From: Bostrychus sinensis
Taxonomy: Eukaryota > Chordata > Actinopteri > Gobiiformes > Eleotridae
Reading direction: 5' to 3'
DNA length: 64,000 bases
Assembly: GCA_020698575.1 (NCBI GenBank)
Contig: CM036247.1
Location: 28,682,431 to 28,746,430, forward strand
Shown: one piece after another, positions 40,632 through 53,185 of the stretch
How the letters are laid out: each line of letters opens with the position of its first letter
How positions within the stretch are numbered: position 1 is the first letter of the stretch
Translations under genes and position numbers: made by a program
Notes under the pieces: model-generated
Told to the model about the DNA's origin: nothing
Database searches by the model: none
What the model saw: the letters and a program-made list of their open reading frames with translations, nothing else

Positions 40632-40746
40632 TAGCCACTTTCTCTGTGTGGGTTTTATGTACTGGTGCTCTGTAAAGCCCTTTGGAAATCAGAAAAGTGC
40701 TATATAAATAAATAATAAATAAAATAAAAATAAATTATTATTATTA
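40632..40746 (+). repeat. L2-type LINE/SINE 3' tail
   Basis: Reads CTCTGTAAAGCCCTTTGGAA, then AAGTGCTATATAAATAAA and an AATAAA/TTATTA-rich end. This is the characteristic tail of fish L2 LINEs and the SINEs that use them. Confidence 0.6.
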
Positions 40747-40817
40747 TGTTGTTGTAATGTCGTGTGGGCAATGTTGTTGTAATGTCGTGTGGGCAATGTT
40801 GTAATGTTGTGTGGGTA
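40747..40817 (+). repeat. 25-bp tandem repeat, about 2.8 copies
   Basis: Two adjacent identical 25-bp units (40747-40771 and 40772-40796) carrying GTTGTAATGTCGTGTGGGCA, then a partial diverged third unit leading into the second copy of the 127-bp repeat. Confidence 0.85.
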
Positions 40818-40999
40818 TTTCCGGTGCGGGTAAATGTTGTTGTAATGCCGTGTGGCAGTTTCTTTTTGTAAAGTGTGTTTCAGCTTTTGAAATTCATTGA
40901 GCTCTCTGGGCCACTGTACTGAGGTCATGGTGCAGGGAGTTTCAAAGAGACCAAGGCAAGCGAGCTGCCTGGAGGTCAAACAAAACTTGAAAATGTAAA

Positions 41000-42685
41000 T
41001 AAATAAATAAGGTAAAATGTTTCAAAGTTAAATTTTTCCCCATCTTTCATATAGTCAGCACCTCTCTTTTGCCCAGGTGACTCAAACATTGTTTTTTTGT
41101 TTGTTTTTCTTTAATTTGTGCTAAATAGTGTAGTCAAAGTATTAGTGTTAAGTCTGTGTGTTGCCCTTAAAATCATAGGGCGTCAGCCTGTTTGTGCTGC
41201 GGTGCATTTGCCTGGACTGATTATCGGGCTTTAGATTGATATGGTAAAAGCTAAACACTGGCAATGACTCTTCACCTCATCTCCATAGCTACATAGATGA
41301 GCTGATTAGGTCAGCCAGCATGCCAAAGGCAACATGGGACACAGATCAATGACTTGACTGGCTTGACTGAAGGATGGCCTCTATAGCCAGGCTATAAATC
41401 TAGAACTATTTTTTGCAACTCACTACTAGAGTCATATGTATTTTGCTAATTTCTCCCCCAACACCCAACAGCAGCAGGGCTGCCAACAGGACCAAGTTGC
41501 CAAAACAAAGAATACCAATATACCACAGAAGATGATATAAACCTAATCACCCAGTAGTATATTGTAATCCTCAAAATCGATAGTAAAACTGACAATCTTT
41601 TCTAGTATGCCATAGTATGTGAGTGAGCCTTTCATATCCACAGTAACAGGGCAGTTATGGCCCTGTTACTGAAGATATGAAACAGGGCATTTATGGCCTA
41701 AAGCCTGCACAGTCTACATGACAGCCATCTGCTGAGGTTGTAGTGTCATATGTACAGTACATTACTGGCTCATATTCTGCCACTACTTAAGTTACAAAGC
41801 AAAGATGTAACTCAAACTTTCAGTCATCGTGTGGGAAAAGACTATTTTAGCTTGCCTATGAAGCAGCCTTATCTCCATTCAATGACAAATAGTGACAACT
41901 GAGAGGAGGAAGGTGTAATCAGATAGCTAATGCCCTTTGGGTTTCCAACCCCAGAGGTGGATCTCTGAGGCTGCAGGCTAAGCAGTCATGTGTGGAAAAT
42001 TTCTATTGAAAACAGCAGAAAAACGCAGATGATTGATTGACTGTGAGGATAGACAGAGCAGATCAATCCATCATGGTTTACTCCTTCAGCTTCCATGCTC
42101 TAAGAACCTATTTATTTCTGCAGCTCTATGCTTTGAATGGAAAAGTCTTGGGGATCCTCAGAAGACTGGGGCTAAATGTGTGTTTCATTGCACAAATATA
42201 GAAAAATGCACACACCAGCATTTATGATTTCATATGTGAAGCCTGTGTCCATGATCAACCATGTCAATAGCTGATTAATGAGGTGCTAGAAATGCAGGTT
42301 GGATAAAATTGTGAATCTCAAATGCTTTGTAAAATACTTAATGGACTATAATTTAGTTCACCTAATACGTAGTGTTTAGGATACTAAATGTGAAGCACAA
42401 CAATAATAAATTATCAAAGCAGTCTCTGTCGAGTAATCAATAAAACCCAACCCCCATGCTCTGAGGCAACATATAGTCTGAAAGATGAAGTGTTTACATG
42501 TTTGAGCTATGTGCTGTATGTGTGTAAGTGATAACATTAAAAGCAATTCTACAAAAGTCTACAGGAATAATGGGTAAATATAAGAATATAAACATAAGAA
42601 TGATGTATTAAGTACTATATGAACTATATGCATTTTTTCAGTTGTTCTATATGTGATAAGGTACCATTTTCATTAAAAGTAAAAA
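41000..42685. other. Intronic sequence without recognised features
   Basis: AT-rich. A T-rich stretch lies at 41090-41115. No exon, RNA gene or repeat family is recognised. Confidence 0.45.
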
Positions 42686-42689
42686 GGCT

Positions 42690-42790
42690 ACCACCCTCTG
42701 TTAGTGAAGTGTTCAGGGCTTCTACCTTTGGTGCTCAAGATCAGGGTTTCAATACCACGACACAGAGCCATGTGTCTTACCCAAGCCCAG
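42690..42790 (+). repeat. tRNA-derived SINE fragment
   Basis: Reads GTTAGTGAAGTGTTCAGGGC (A-box region), TTCTACCTTTGGTGCTCAAG, then GATCAGGGTTTCAATACC (B-box with one extra T). The order and spacing match tRNA-related fish SINE heads. The body and tail are not recognisable. Confidence 0.5.
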
Positions 42791-44617
42791 ATAAATACAG
42801 GCGGGTAGATCAGAAAAGGTATATTTTAAAAATATATTCAAAAATACCTCCTTCAAATAATTTCCTGTGGTGACCCTGAAAGAAAGAGATCTGTCCATAA
42901 TGTCTGATCTCATCTTTTAAGTGATATGAATTATTAGGAACGGTTTTGGTTAGAAAGAACTATGAAAAGACATATTTGTGATTTGGCTGTCGGTGTGTAT
43001 CAATAAGACTATGTTATATGGCTGGTATGTCTGTGAGGGCCATGGCAGCAGGGCTCTACATCTGAAACCATTAGTGAGACGTTGGCCCGTGGATGTTCAT
43101 TCATCAGCCTGTCACAGACCAGTCAGTGCTGGTCAGGGAGGCTACATTAGCCCACCAAAGCCCACAAGATCAATCATTCATTCAGCCTGTGTTCATGTGT
43201 GTGCCACGTTCTCTTCATCATCATACACACTCTGCTCTTCTGGACACCAGTGACATGTACAATGGGTAAAGCTATCATTTATTTAATTCCACAGGGTAGA
43301 AATCAGCTGCAAGATTTCTGCAGTAATTTCACAGAAACAGCATGTTGTGCATGCAAAGTACACATCCCTGAAAAGGCATCTAATCTTCATATCAATGACA
43401 TAATAAATTTTATTTTCTACCCAAGGAAAATGACAGGAGCATTTCTATTTGTCTGATGAAGTCCTGATAGGGCCACCTGTTTGATGTTAACTGAATTTAA
43501 TTGATGTAGCACTAGGGTTAATCCTAAATACACTGGTCTTGTTACCAGTAAATGGTAGTATGCAATCATAAATCAGTAGGCCAATGATCTTGTTGGCATT
43601 AATGTCACATGGCACTGGAAAGATGTGGCTAGCGAGCCGGTGAGCACTTGTGTAATGGGAGCGATACATGGCTGTTTTCTATTCGAGGCACATGAAGCAC
43701 TTCAGATAAAGTGAGCTAAGGAGATAGCTCTGTAGGTGAGCAGACATTTGATAGAGAGTGCCGAAGAAGCAGTGGTGCAGGAGAAGGTGAGTGTGCAGGG
43801 AGTGGGATTATGAAGGTTTATCAAGCTAAGCATCGAGAGAAACACAGAGAAATGTCATTGCCATCAATCACCGTTAGCTCAAGCCTCCTTGAGAAGCCAG
43901 TTGTACATTTGTCAAAAATGTCAATTATGTGAAAGGAGGAGGTTTAAGTGGATATGTGGTTTTAAGTATTGATGGAATGGCCAACCCCCCTACCATTCTG
44001 TAAGGATTAGTTGTCCCACAGAACCCTTAGGGGACAGGCCCGGAAATGAGAAAATCCTATACAGCCCAATGGCACTTTAACAAATGAAAATTAGTTTACA
44101 GCTGAGAACAAAAAAGGAAATTTCCTTTAAATTGGTCTAAGCTCTACATTATGTTGCGTGTCACTGTTGGCAGGTGTCTATGTACCATAGTTTTCATACT
44201 GTTTGCAAAAATCCTTAAAGACAGTGCAGTGTATACACGCAGTATCAAGTGTCACAATAAAGCAGTTTTGTTACACATAACTCTTTAGCAGAGCCTCCAC
44301 AAAGTATTTGCAAAGGGCAACTCTTTTCAAATGAATATTTTGAGGTGTTTTGGTAAACCACTAAACAGTAATTAGCTATGACAAGGTTATTATTTCCATA
44401 TAATGCACTGTTGCTTATAAAAAAGCATAATGGTTGCTTTGTTATCAAACCTAAAACATGGTTTGATGTAATGTATTAGTATTTTGTGGCAGCATATTGA
44501 TCCAGTTTTACTTTTTAAATAAGTAACAAGTAAAGGCACAGTAGCTCTGCTGTTGTTGGGGGTTGTTGGTGGGAATGGGACCGAGGCAGAAAAAAAAAAA
44601 AAGTATGCCACTTTAAG
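42791..44617. other. Intronic sequence without recognised features
   Basis: AT-rich. A 13-base A run lies at 44590-44602. Open frames are short and unrecognised. Confidence 0.45.
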
Positions 44618-45575
44618 TAGAAGAAAACTCGATCATGGCTAAAAATAAAGTGATCGGTGATCGGTAAAATGGGCTGATCAGAAGGGCCGATCAAATTACA
44701 ATAAACACGCGAGGCTCTCACATTTACTGTCCTGCAACTCCGGTTTGATTAAACAGCAGTAGCGTTATTTTAGCAGTGTTTTTAAGTTAAGCCCTGGTTA
44801 TAACTAACACAAACCTGCCCTGGAGGCGCTGCTTTGTGTCCCCGCTGTGTCCCCGCCTGCTTTAGGAGCGCACGGGACAGAACCGAGGCGCAGCAGTGCG
44901 TGTATTTGCAAACACCAATGTAAATAGAGCTACAGCTAACCCGCTAACAGTTAAAACGTTAAAAGGATTAAGAAAGTTCAGAGTCTGCCTGTGTCTTGTT
45001 GCGCGGAGAAAACTGTGCGTTTTGTGGCTTAAACTGCACCAAATGGCTGCTAATGGAAAGAGAAAGTAAAAAGGCAGCCCATGTGTCCGTGTGTCTGAGA
45101 GGAGCACCTTTCATCGTTGTCTTCTCTGCTCTCTTTGCACGTTTTCTTCATTCAGACGTTGTCAAAACTGGCAGCAGGAGCTGTCTGCTCTTTAGTCCAC
45201 TGTGTTTCAACCTGGTTTGGCTGCGCGTTACGCGGACACAGGCGCTGCACTCGCGGACTCGCATTAAAGGAACCAATTAAGAACAGCTGATTTTTACATC
45301 AGCGGAGCATTCAAACAAAGCCACAGACACTGGGCACACATTAAAGGCCAATAATGCAACAAAACCTCTTCTAAAACAAAAATAAGTAGAATTTTGTTGT
45401 TCTTTTATATTTACAAAGGCTACAGTATTTTTCAAATGGAACTAATAATAGCCTGCATACAATACATTACTACATTGAAGACCACGTGATCGGTATTGGC
45501 CATGATCGGTATCCGCCGATCACAGCAGAGGCTGATCGGTGATCGGCCTCAAAAACCCTGATCGGAGCACCCTTA
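44618..45575. mobile_element. GATCGG-rich hAT-like element
   Basis: The right end, reversed, is TAAGGGTGCTCCGATCAGGG followed by TTTTTGAGGCCGATCACCGA. The left end is a decayed counterpart (CTCGATCATGGCTAAAAATA, then TGATCGGTGATCGG). GATCGG and CCGATC occur repeatedly near both ends. The interior (44820-45260) is GC-richer and contains no transposase. Fish and other vertebrate hAT-type elements with TAGGGGTGCTCCGATCA ends are familiar. No target duplication was found because the left end is degraded. Confidence 0.6.
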
Positions 45576-48500
45576 CACCAAACCAATTTAATATTAATGA
45601 CACTATGGCCCAATTTGTAGATTTACCTTTCCATATTGCTTCTCATGTATTTTCAAATAAAATATCCTCTACTAAGTTAGATTTCCACCACCAATTTATG
45701 GATTTGACATGATAGCTTGCAACTGTGCAGAAGATCACACAGTCACATGATGCCAAGTGGATGTCTGGAGTCTGTACCGTATCAGTAACACCAACTGACT
45801 GTCTAAGTGAATGAATTTTAGCACTACCATCTTTTAAATGCATGCTTCTTTCTCACTCAAATATATTTTCAGCTGTTTGATGAGTACTGCCAAGAATCCC
45901 AACAGGACTTCTATTTGCGGCGTCCATATAAACTTGGCAGCCACTGAAAAATAAGCCAACAGAAACTGACAGTGCCACTATCGGGTGTGTAAAGACCTAC
46001 AACTGCTGCACATATACGATGCTTCCTCTCAGATTTTATCCTATCACTGCTACAAGATGTAAGTGAGAAAAGCTAATCCGACTGATTATCATTGTAAAGC
46101 ACTCGGCTGCCTGTTACTTTCCAGAGCACGGGTGCATGCATGGGGCTCATTAGGCGTGCTCGGTTCAATAAGTACAGTCGCACCAGACTGCACGATTTGT
46201 TCTTTTTAAAAGGAGGCAAATTGTGTCTGCAACTCCACAGTCCCTAATCAACCACTGAGCAGTTTCAGGCATGGGAAATTCTGTATGCTTTTAGGAAAGT
46301 AATGAATCCAGATAGCTCGGGGCCTTCTTTAAATTAGTGGTTTGAGTTTTCTTCTTGGATGGCTATTTACAGACCCAGGTTGACATGTTAGTGAGACAAT
46401 GTAAAGTGGCTGCCATAAAATAATATTATTGTTGGTTTAAATGTGTGCGACACTAAAACCATCTGACAAAAATCTCAAAATAATGTTAATATTTTATTGT
46501 GTGTATTGGCTAAGTAGTGCATTTCTATCACGTTTTGTAAGATATACAAAGAAGTCTGGTCCCTGTTGATTGAAGTTTGATTGCCAGGAAAAGAACTAAT
46601 GGACACATATTGAATGTAAATGGACAGACATTTGATCAACCAGAAAACAGGAGGAAGGCAGGGAATGATGTGATGCAATTTGAAAAAATAACAAATTGGA
46701 GAAACAAAGTATAGCATTAAGCCGGCCCCAATTTTATATAAAGTTATATGAATGTTTGGTAGAATTAATACTAATTCAACATATGGCTTGAATTAGAGGG
46801 TTTCCAGACCTACTACATTTTGCTAAGAAAGTAAATAGAACTGGCAGGCTGGATAGTCTTATGCAGTCCTTTTGGGTACACGGAAATGCAAAAATTTATG
46901 AAGCAAAACCGTTTAATCTACAAATAAAGCTAAATATGAACCATGCTAAATGTATACAATAGCAGTAAATATGAGCAATGTGCCTTTATGTAAAAACACA
47001 AGAGCTCTGACATAGTTTAACTCAAAACGAGCCTTCACCCACCATACTCTTCTCTTCATTCTCACTCATATCATCTCAGACTCCCAGGTGAAAAAAGAAG
47101 TTATCTAATAGTGCTTTATGTCAATCAGTGATTCACATTTACTTGGTAAGACACAGACGAGACAGAGCATTGAACACATTAGTGCCAGAGACAAAGTAAT
47201 GTATTCCATTTTAGACCCCAGAGGGAAATGCTGCTGGAGACAGCGTCCTTTAGTATCAGACAGTGCATTTTAACTCAACATCCTGGATGTTGTTAGTTAT
47301 GTTTACTTAGCTAATTAGTTTATTTAACTTTATTTAGGTTTACTAATCATACTACTACTACTACACACTACCTATATTTCTGTTCCCAAAAATAACATTT
47401 ATACACTTAGTACCTAGAAGGAATCTGTCTTAATAATTTAAAGGCCTAAACATGTGCAAGGTAACCAGGTTTTGCACAAAGAAATAATCCATTAGAAATT
47501 TTTTAAATAGTTTTTTTTTTCTTGATTTGATTAATTAGAGAGTGGTGTCGCAAAAGAATTTTAAAAAGCTGTAGCAGCTGTAGCTTTAACTGCAAGCAGA
47601 TCTGAGGGAGGAAAAAACTGGTAAAGATGGTGGGCAATCAAATAAAATATTCTGGACAAAATAACAACAGTATTCAATACACATTTACAATGCCCTGCAA
47701 AGGTTTTAGTGAGGTGTGAAACTAACTTATTTAACTTTAATAAATGCAGATTTGTATTTTTTTAATATTGTTGATAATGGGCCAAGCGCAAAATTATTCA
47801 TTTTGGTGTGGATCCAGATCACTGTTTAGATCCAGTAGTGTTTTATGGGATTCTGTACCATTTTGACACAGACTGAAGATACAAACTTCACTCACTAAAA
47901 GAACAAATGATTACCGTTAGCAGATTCTTACCAGTGTGAGGTAAAATGGCTTGGTGTCACAAGAGAAAGAGCATTAGAGCATTGTCATTATTATTTCACA
48001 AATTAAATATAAAATTACTTGGTATGAGCTGTTTAAGAGGTTCCAAGCCTTCACTCTAATTGCAGAGATCAAATGTGGCACTTTGGGAGAGCGTGGCATG
48101 CCAGTGCAGTAGTTCTGTATGATATGACAGGCTATCATATGAGATTTCACATGGAACTCAGTGTTATCAAACCCCTCACCTCATCCACACCCTTCACACT
48201 GATCAACACAGAGCCACACTATCATAGACCGGATACTCTCAGTCACAGCAGCCAACCAGACTGGAGATGACAGCTAAAGCTACAGGCTGTGATTAGCACT
48301 TGATGAAGACACTTTTTCTGTTAATTGAATTCTAAAAAAACAACTGCTTTGGAAGTACTTCAAATCTCTATAACAATGTGACCAATTTTTGCACCAAACC
48401 ATCTTGCTGTATATTCAAACGCTAATTGATTAGCTTATCACATACTAACATTAAAATTATGTAAAAGTTGCTAATTCAATTATGTCTAGGGCTTGTTGCG

Positions 48501-50026
48501 TAGGGGAGCAGTACAAAAAGAGAAACATATAAAAAGGGGGGAACAAAAAGTAGGAATAACCAATCAGAAAAAATATTTCTTTTGTATTTTTACATTTTTA
48601 CTTTTAACACTGGTGTACTTTGTAGACTTACTGAGAGGTATTTTAATTGAATTCCTAAAAAGGTGCTTTTGTAGAAAAAACTATAATGATATTTTGCTGG
48701 AGGGGAATAGATTCTTAGGTTCTGGGTGATAAAAATCCACCTCTCCAGCTTAATCTCCGATTTCTTCTGGAGATTAAAAAAAACAAGCATGACCCACTCT
48801 GTCTAGGCTTTATCTCATCTGAACAGAGCTTTCTAGTGTTCTCACTTTGCACACAGAGTAATGCTCAGCCTAACCAATTACAAAAGGAGTAATAACCTGT
48901 TGACAATATGTGGTTGTCAGACACAGAAATTAAACCAGAAGAAAAAAGGTTATATTGATCATTTACAGATTTAAAAAAGGATGGCAGAGCTTAGGTGTGA
49001 TGCAAACAGTTAATTTATGACTTTAATTAAAACTGGAAGAGGAAGGATCTAAAAACTTTTTAATTACATAAAAACATGAATGATTTGCCCCGTTAATCAA
49101 TCTTTAAGAGCACGTGTCTGTAAATGAAAGGTTACAAGAGTATTTCACCTGCAATTTCACACCCAATTACAGCGGAAATGTAAACTTTCTGCTAAGCTTT
49201 CCTCCAGGAATGTGAATCCAGGGAAAGTCCAAATACATGTCCACACTACTCAAAATCAATTTCTTTTGCGCTGCTTCACCCATTTCTCTTTTATTTCCAG
49301 CATCGGCCTACTTGTGTTTCTGAGCGCCAGGGGCTGTTAGTGCATTCACAATCCTCACACTTCCTGAAGTGTGGCAAGCACTGTCAAGCTCAGTGTGAAC
49401 ACGGTCTTAGTGAAGTGATCCACTACATGCAGTTTTGCGTATCATAGTATCCTGCCTGGTCGTGATATAGAGGGTGCACATAAGTAAAAGCACATATGCA
49501 AATTATGCAATGACAAATTTATAAGATGTTTTTACTCCACTTCCATAGATGATTCTAACACTTTAATTTACAATGCTCTCTGTGGGAGCAAAAAGATATC
49601 TGCTCTGTGGGATGCCCATATGTGAGACAGTCAAACAACAGCAAGACAAAGTGTCTGTGTTTTACAGTGACAATGGCAGTTAAGCCTGCTGAGTGACAAT
49701 CATGTAAGAAAGAGAAAAACAAGCGTTAAAATCTGTAAAATTTACAGTAAAATGTTGGCTGTGGCCAAAGTAGCAAAGTAACATTTTTATGCAGATCAGA
49801 GACAGTGAGTCATATAGACAAGGCAGGACAAATGCTTGGTTTAATGCATCAACATTTTTTATGGTGTAATTCTGGCAACAACAGCTGCCAATAGTTTACC
49901 GTAGGTGTTACAGATGTTTTTCACAGTGTACGCTTGATCTGGGGACAGGCATCAGTGGGGAAGGGAACACGTCTGGACAAGTCAAATTCGATAGCTACAG
50001 TAGTAGTAGCTAGTGATAGTTGCAAC
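45576..50026. other. Intronic sequence without recognised features
   Basis: AT-rich, with a T run near 47511-47520. No exon or repeat family is recognised. The open frame at 46475-46717 on the minus strand has no motif. Confidence 0.45.
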
Positions 50027-50835
50027 CAGAGGTGGGATTAAGTCACTCATGTGTAAGTCACAAGTAAGCATCGAGTCTTAACCATCAAGTTACAAGCAAG
50101 TCCAAGTCAATCTTGATGAGAATCAAGCAAATCAAGTCGAGTCACTTCTCTTTGTCAAGCAAGACAAGTCGAGTCATTGTTTTTAGTCACCAAGTCATGT
50201 CAAGTCATACACATGTTTGAGTTAGGCCAAACTGTTTATACAGTTTTAAAATGTAAAGACAGTAGTTATCACATACAGTCTCAGGTAACAAACAATCTGT
50301 AGGGCACACAGAGCTGAGGGTTTTTAAAATAACAATACGAGTCCTGTCATCTTTGCTTGTCCATTTCACACATTTAAAGTTTTGACACAGGCCTTAAGAC
50401 TGAATAGGTGCATACCTGGAATTACAAACAGAAATTTTATATAATCTCTCCATATAAAGTGATTAAATTACAATCCACAGACAGACATCTTTTTGTCATT
50501 ATCTCAGAAAAGTTAGCGTGGCCTCAGTAAACTGCTAAATATCACATTCTTTATCTCATCTCTCACATACTGCAATAGTTCCTTATTTATCAGTAAGAAT
50601 GGTATGTGTTTTTGGTCTCCTGGTGTATTGTGTCGAAGTGCGCAGAATTTGTCAAAGTGAAAGTCTCTCACATGGCTCTAAACACAAATGTGCCGCATTA
50701 ACACACATATTCCTACATATACGTTACACCTAAATTCATTATAAATTTTCTGTAAAAACAGGTCATTTCAAGTAATTTAGCTCCAGTCCGAGTCAAGTCT
50801 AAAGTCAGGAGTGTCAAGTCAAAGTCAAGTCAACA
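50027..50835. mobile_element. CAAGTC-rich DNA-transposon-like element, right end lost
   Basis: Starts CAGAGGTGGGATTAAGTCAC and continues with many AAGTC, CAAGTC and GAGTC words to about 50200. A second cluster lies at 50780-50835 (CCGAGTCAAGTCTAAAGTC). This matches a common fish MITE beginning CAGAGGTGGGACCAAGTCA, with subterminal AAGTC repeats at both ends. The expected inverted CCACCTCTG end is missing. Confidence 0.55.
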
Positions 50836-52139
50836 TACAACATACTATAATATTCAAAAGCAATGCTGAAAAATGTCAATGTCTGAATGATTATCAGCAT
50901 CCAACTGTATATCTTGTCATAGAAATGTTACCTCCTGCAAAAGCTGGATTCTTGTGACATTTATGAGTTCACAAACTTATTCAAATATTGTACTGCTCAA
51001 GGCAATCTCTTTTGGATCCAGTGTGCTGCTGGCTGTACTTATGGTTATGGGCATGTATCAGCTTTGATTACAAAGCATGTGTTTAACTCTTATTAAAGTA
51101 AATGGCCTGTCATTTGTCTGATAAAACTGATTACTACTTGCAAGTGATTGGTTCATTCAATCACTGACCAGGAATATACTGTACAGCTTTTTGCTTCTAT
51201 AAAAGCCCTCAAAAATAGTTCTGTAAACAACTGGGAAATCAGGTCTCTACAGTATTTACTAATGCCAATATCCTACTAATTTTGAGCTGTAAAGTTTATT
51301 ACTCCACACAGCAGGGATTTCCGCAAACATTGTGATGAGATTTCTGGTAGACTGGGTTGAACTGAGTGTATAAATAGAAGCAAAAATAAGTCAGTGTTGT
51401 GGAATCTGCCCCTTAATACCACCACAAGCTTAAGCTCTTGGCAGGAAGCTCTTGTGATTAAAACGGCCAAACACTGATTGCTAGACGCAAAACTCCATCA
51501 TCATCAGCATCATCCTAGTGACTCCGTTGTACGTCACTGCACACTGATGAAGCTTTACAGATTACATAAAAAACAGTCTGATTACTCCTGAGACACTAAA
51601 CAGCACAAACCACCATGATAAAAGGATCTGGGGCTTTGTTCAATGCAATGAATTTGACCTTTGACCTCCATCTTCCTGTTATTAAACAGTATTGAGTACA
51701 ATCCATACAATCCAGCTTTTTTCTTCATCCTATATTTTGCTTGCTATAATTGATATGTGATCTCTGTAAGCCTAGTTGAAGCTATGTTTTCATATGCTTT
51801 AAGCTGACTTTTAGCTAGTCTAAATGTTGATCTTAAAATTATGAATATTGACCTGAACTATGTTAGGATTAATGTTTACTTAAGTTAGAATATCCCAGCT
51901 GTTAGGCAGATGGATTACAAATAACCTTACAGCAAACAAATTACAACATACAATCAATAGACACTGTGCATCTGGAGATTCTTTTCTAAAATATGAACTC
52001 TTCATTGTCAAAAAGTATTTCAAGAGCTGCTCAGTGCTGTGACTGATTTAAAAGGTCAGCAATTCAGTGACATATTCCCAAAATGCCATAAGATCAAACT
52101 CTTTCCATCATCATTATTTGACCTATTTAGCCACCACAC
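50836..52139. other. Intronic sequence without recognised features
   Basis: AT-rich. No exon, RNA gene or repeat family is recognised. Confidence 0.45.
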
Positions 52140-52560
52140 CAGGTCCAGGAGGCAGACATCCTCTCTACCTTAAAGTCTAGGCTTAAGTCATTTCTTTTTG
52201 ACGGAGCCTGTAGTTAGGGCCTAAATGAGCTGCAGTGGTTCTGTTTTGGGTCTGGACCAGCTGCATTGGGTCTGGATCTCAAGGTAACCATGTCCTCCAG
52301 CTCTGTCCTCTTCTTACTATATTTATTATTGATAGCATTTGTACAAGTTTAGTTAGATGTCCCATTGATTTTTAGACCTTGGCTGCTTCCATCTCTCCTC
52401 CTTGGCTGTGACATAGACCGTGCCTGATCCTAGCTCGTCTCACCAAGTTGGATATAACCTTTTTCTTCGGAGATTAAATTGATTTATATTCATTTGTATT
52501 TATCTGGTTCTTTGTTTTCCAGACTGCTGACATCCCAAACCAGTTCTGGTCTGTAAATTC
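52140..52560 (+). repeat. Probable LINE-derived 3' segment
   Basis: Contains TCTCTACCTTAAAGTCTAGG, CTTAAGTCATTTCTTTTTGA and GAGCCTGTAGTTAGGGCC, phrases resembling a frequent fish retroposon 3' region (CTTTTAAGATTAGGCTTAAA...CTTTTTGATAAAGC). The clade was not determined and no frame is open. Confidence 0.35.
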
Positions 52561-52590
52561 TGATTGGGTGCAGGTCTATTCAATTGCATT

Positions 52591-52649
52591 TGTCAATTTG
52601 AGTTTAATTAAAGTTTTAAACTAATCTCATAATTAAACTCAAATTGACA
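52591..52649. repeat. Perfect 20-bp inverted repeat, 19-bp loop
   Basis: TGTCAATTTGAGTTTAATTA at 52591-52610 is exactly complementary to 52630-52649. The transcript would fold into a stable AU-rich hairpin. It could be the tip of an inverted pair of retroposon tails or a foldback element. Confidence 0.9.
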
Positions 52650-53171
52650 TGTTTAAGAGTAATTCATTGCATAAGACAGATTTTTGAGCCTTCTTTCTGC
52701 AGTTTCTAATGCACCCATCTGCACTTGCACAACGGCATGCATTATGAAAGCCCTGCAGATATCTACATAACCAAGCTTCTATAAGCTTTGCTATGAGCTG
52801 AGCCTGCTATCTTTAAGTGTAGGTTAAACACTAACCCAGTTTGCATGTGCTGTGATCTCAAACAGTTGTCTTTGGCTGGGCTCAGATGCAGAGTGCAGAG
52901 GTGTGCAGCCAGGACCATCATTACATACACTGGGACCAAACCTGCTGTGACAGCAGCTTCACCACAGAGTACAAGATCTGAGGATAGTGTCAAGCCTCTC
53001 ATCTGCTGTACCTTAAACATTCAAGCATGCCCACTCTGCTACACCAAAAACTTCTACCTGCATTTTCTACTCTTACTGTGCGCTTAGAGGTGGAAAAAAA
53101 AAATCGAACAAAACATTGTGTTTTTTTGTTATACAGGTTGAATGTTGGTCAGGTAACAACAATAAACAATG

Positions 53172-53185
53172 TTTTTTTTTTTTTT
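53172..53185 (+). repeat. Poly-T tract
   Basis: Fourteen consecutive T. A similar 15-base run lies at 53863-53877. Confidence 0.9.

Larger units (their letters stand above)
40443..40924. repeat. Direct duplication of a roughly 127-bp repeat
   Basis: Two direct copies, 40443-40569 and 40799-40924, match at roughly nine bases in ten by eye. Both contain GTGGGTATTTCCGGTGC and GAGCTCTCTGGGCCAC. Between them lie an L2-like tail and a short tandem array. On the minus strand both copies keep an open frame sharing LQKETA.RHYNNI and HRKYPH. This may be a transposon-derived repeat; the family is not recognised. Confidence 0.6.
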
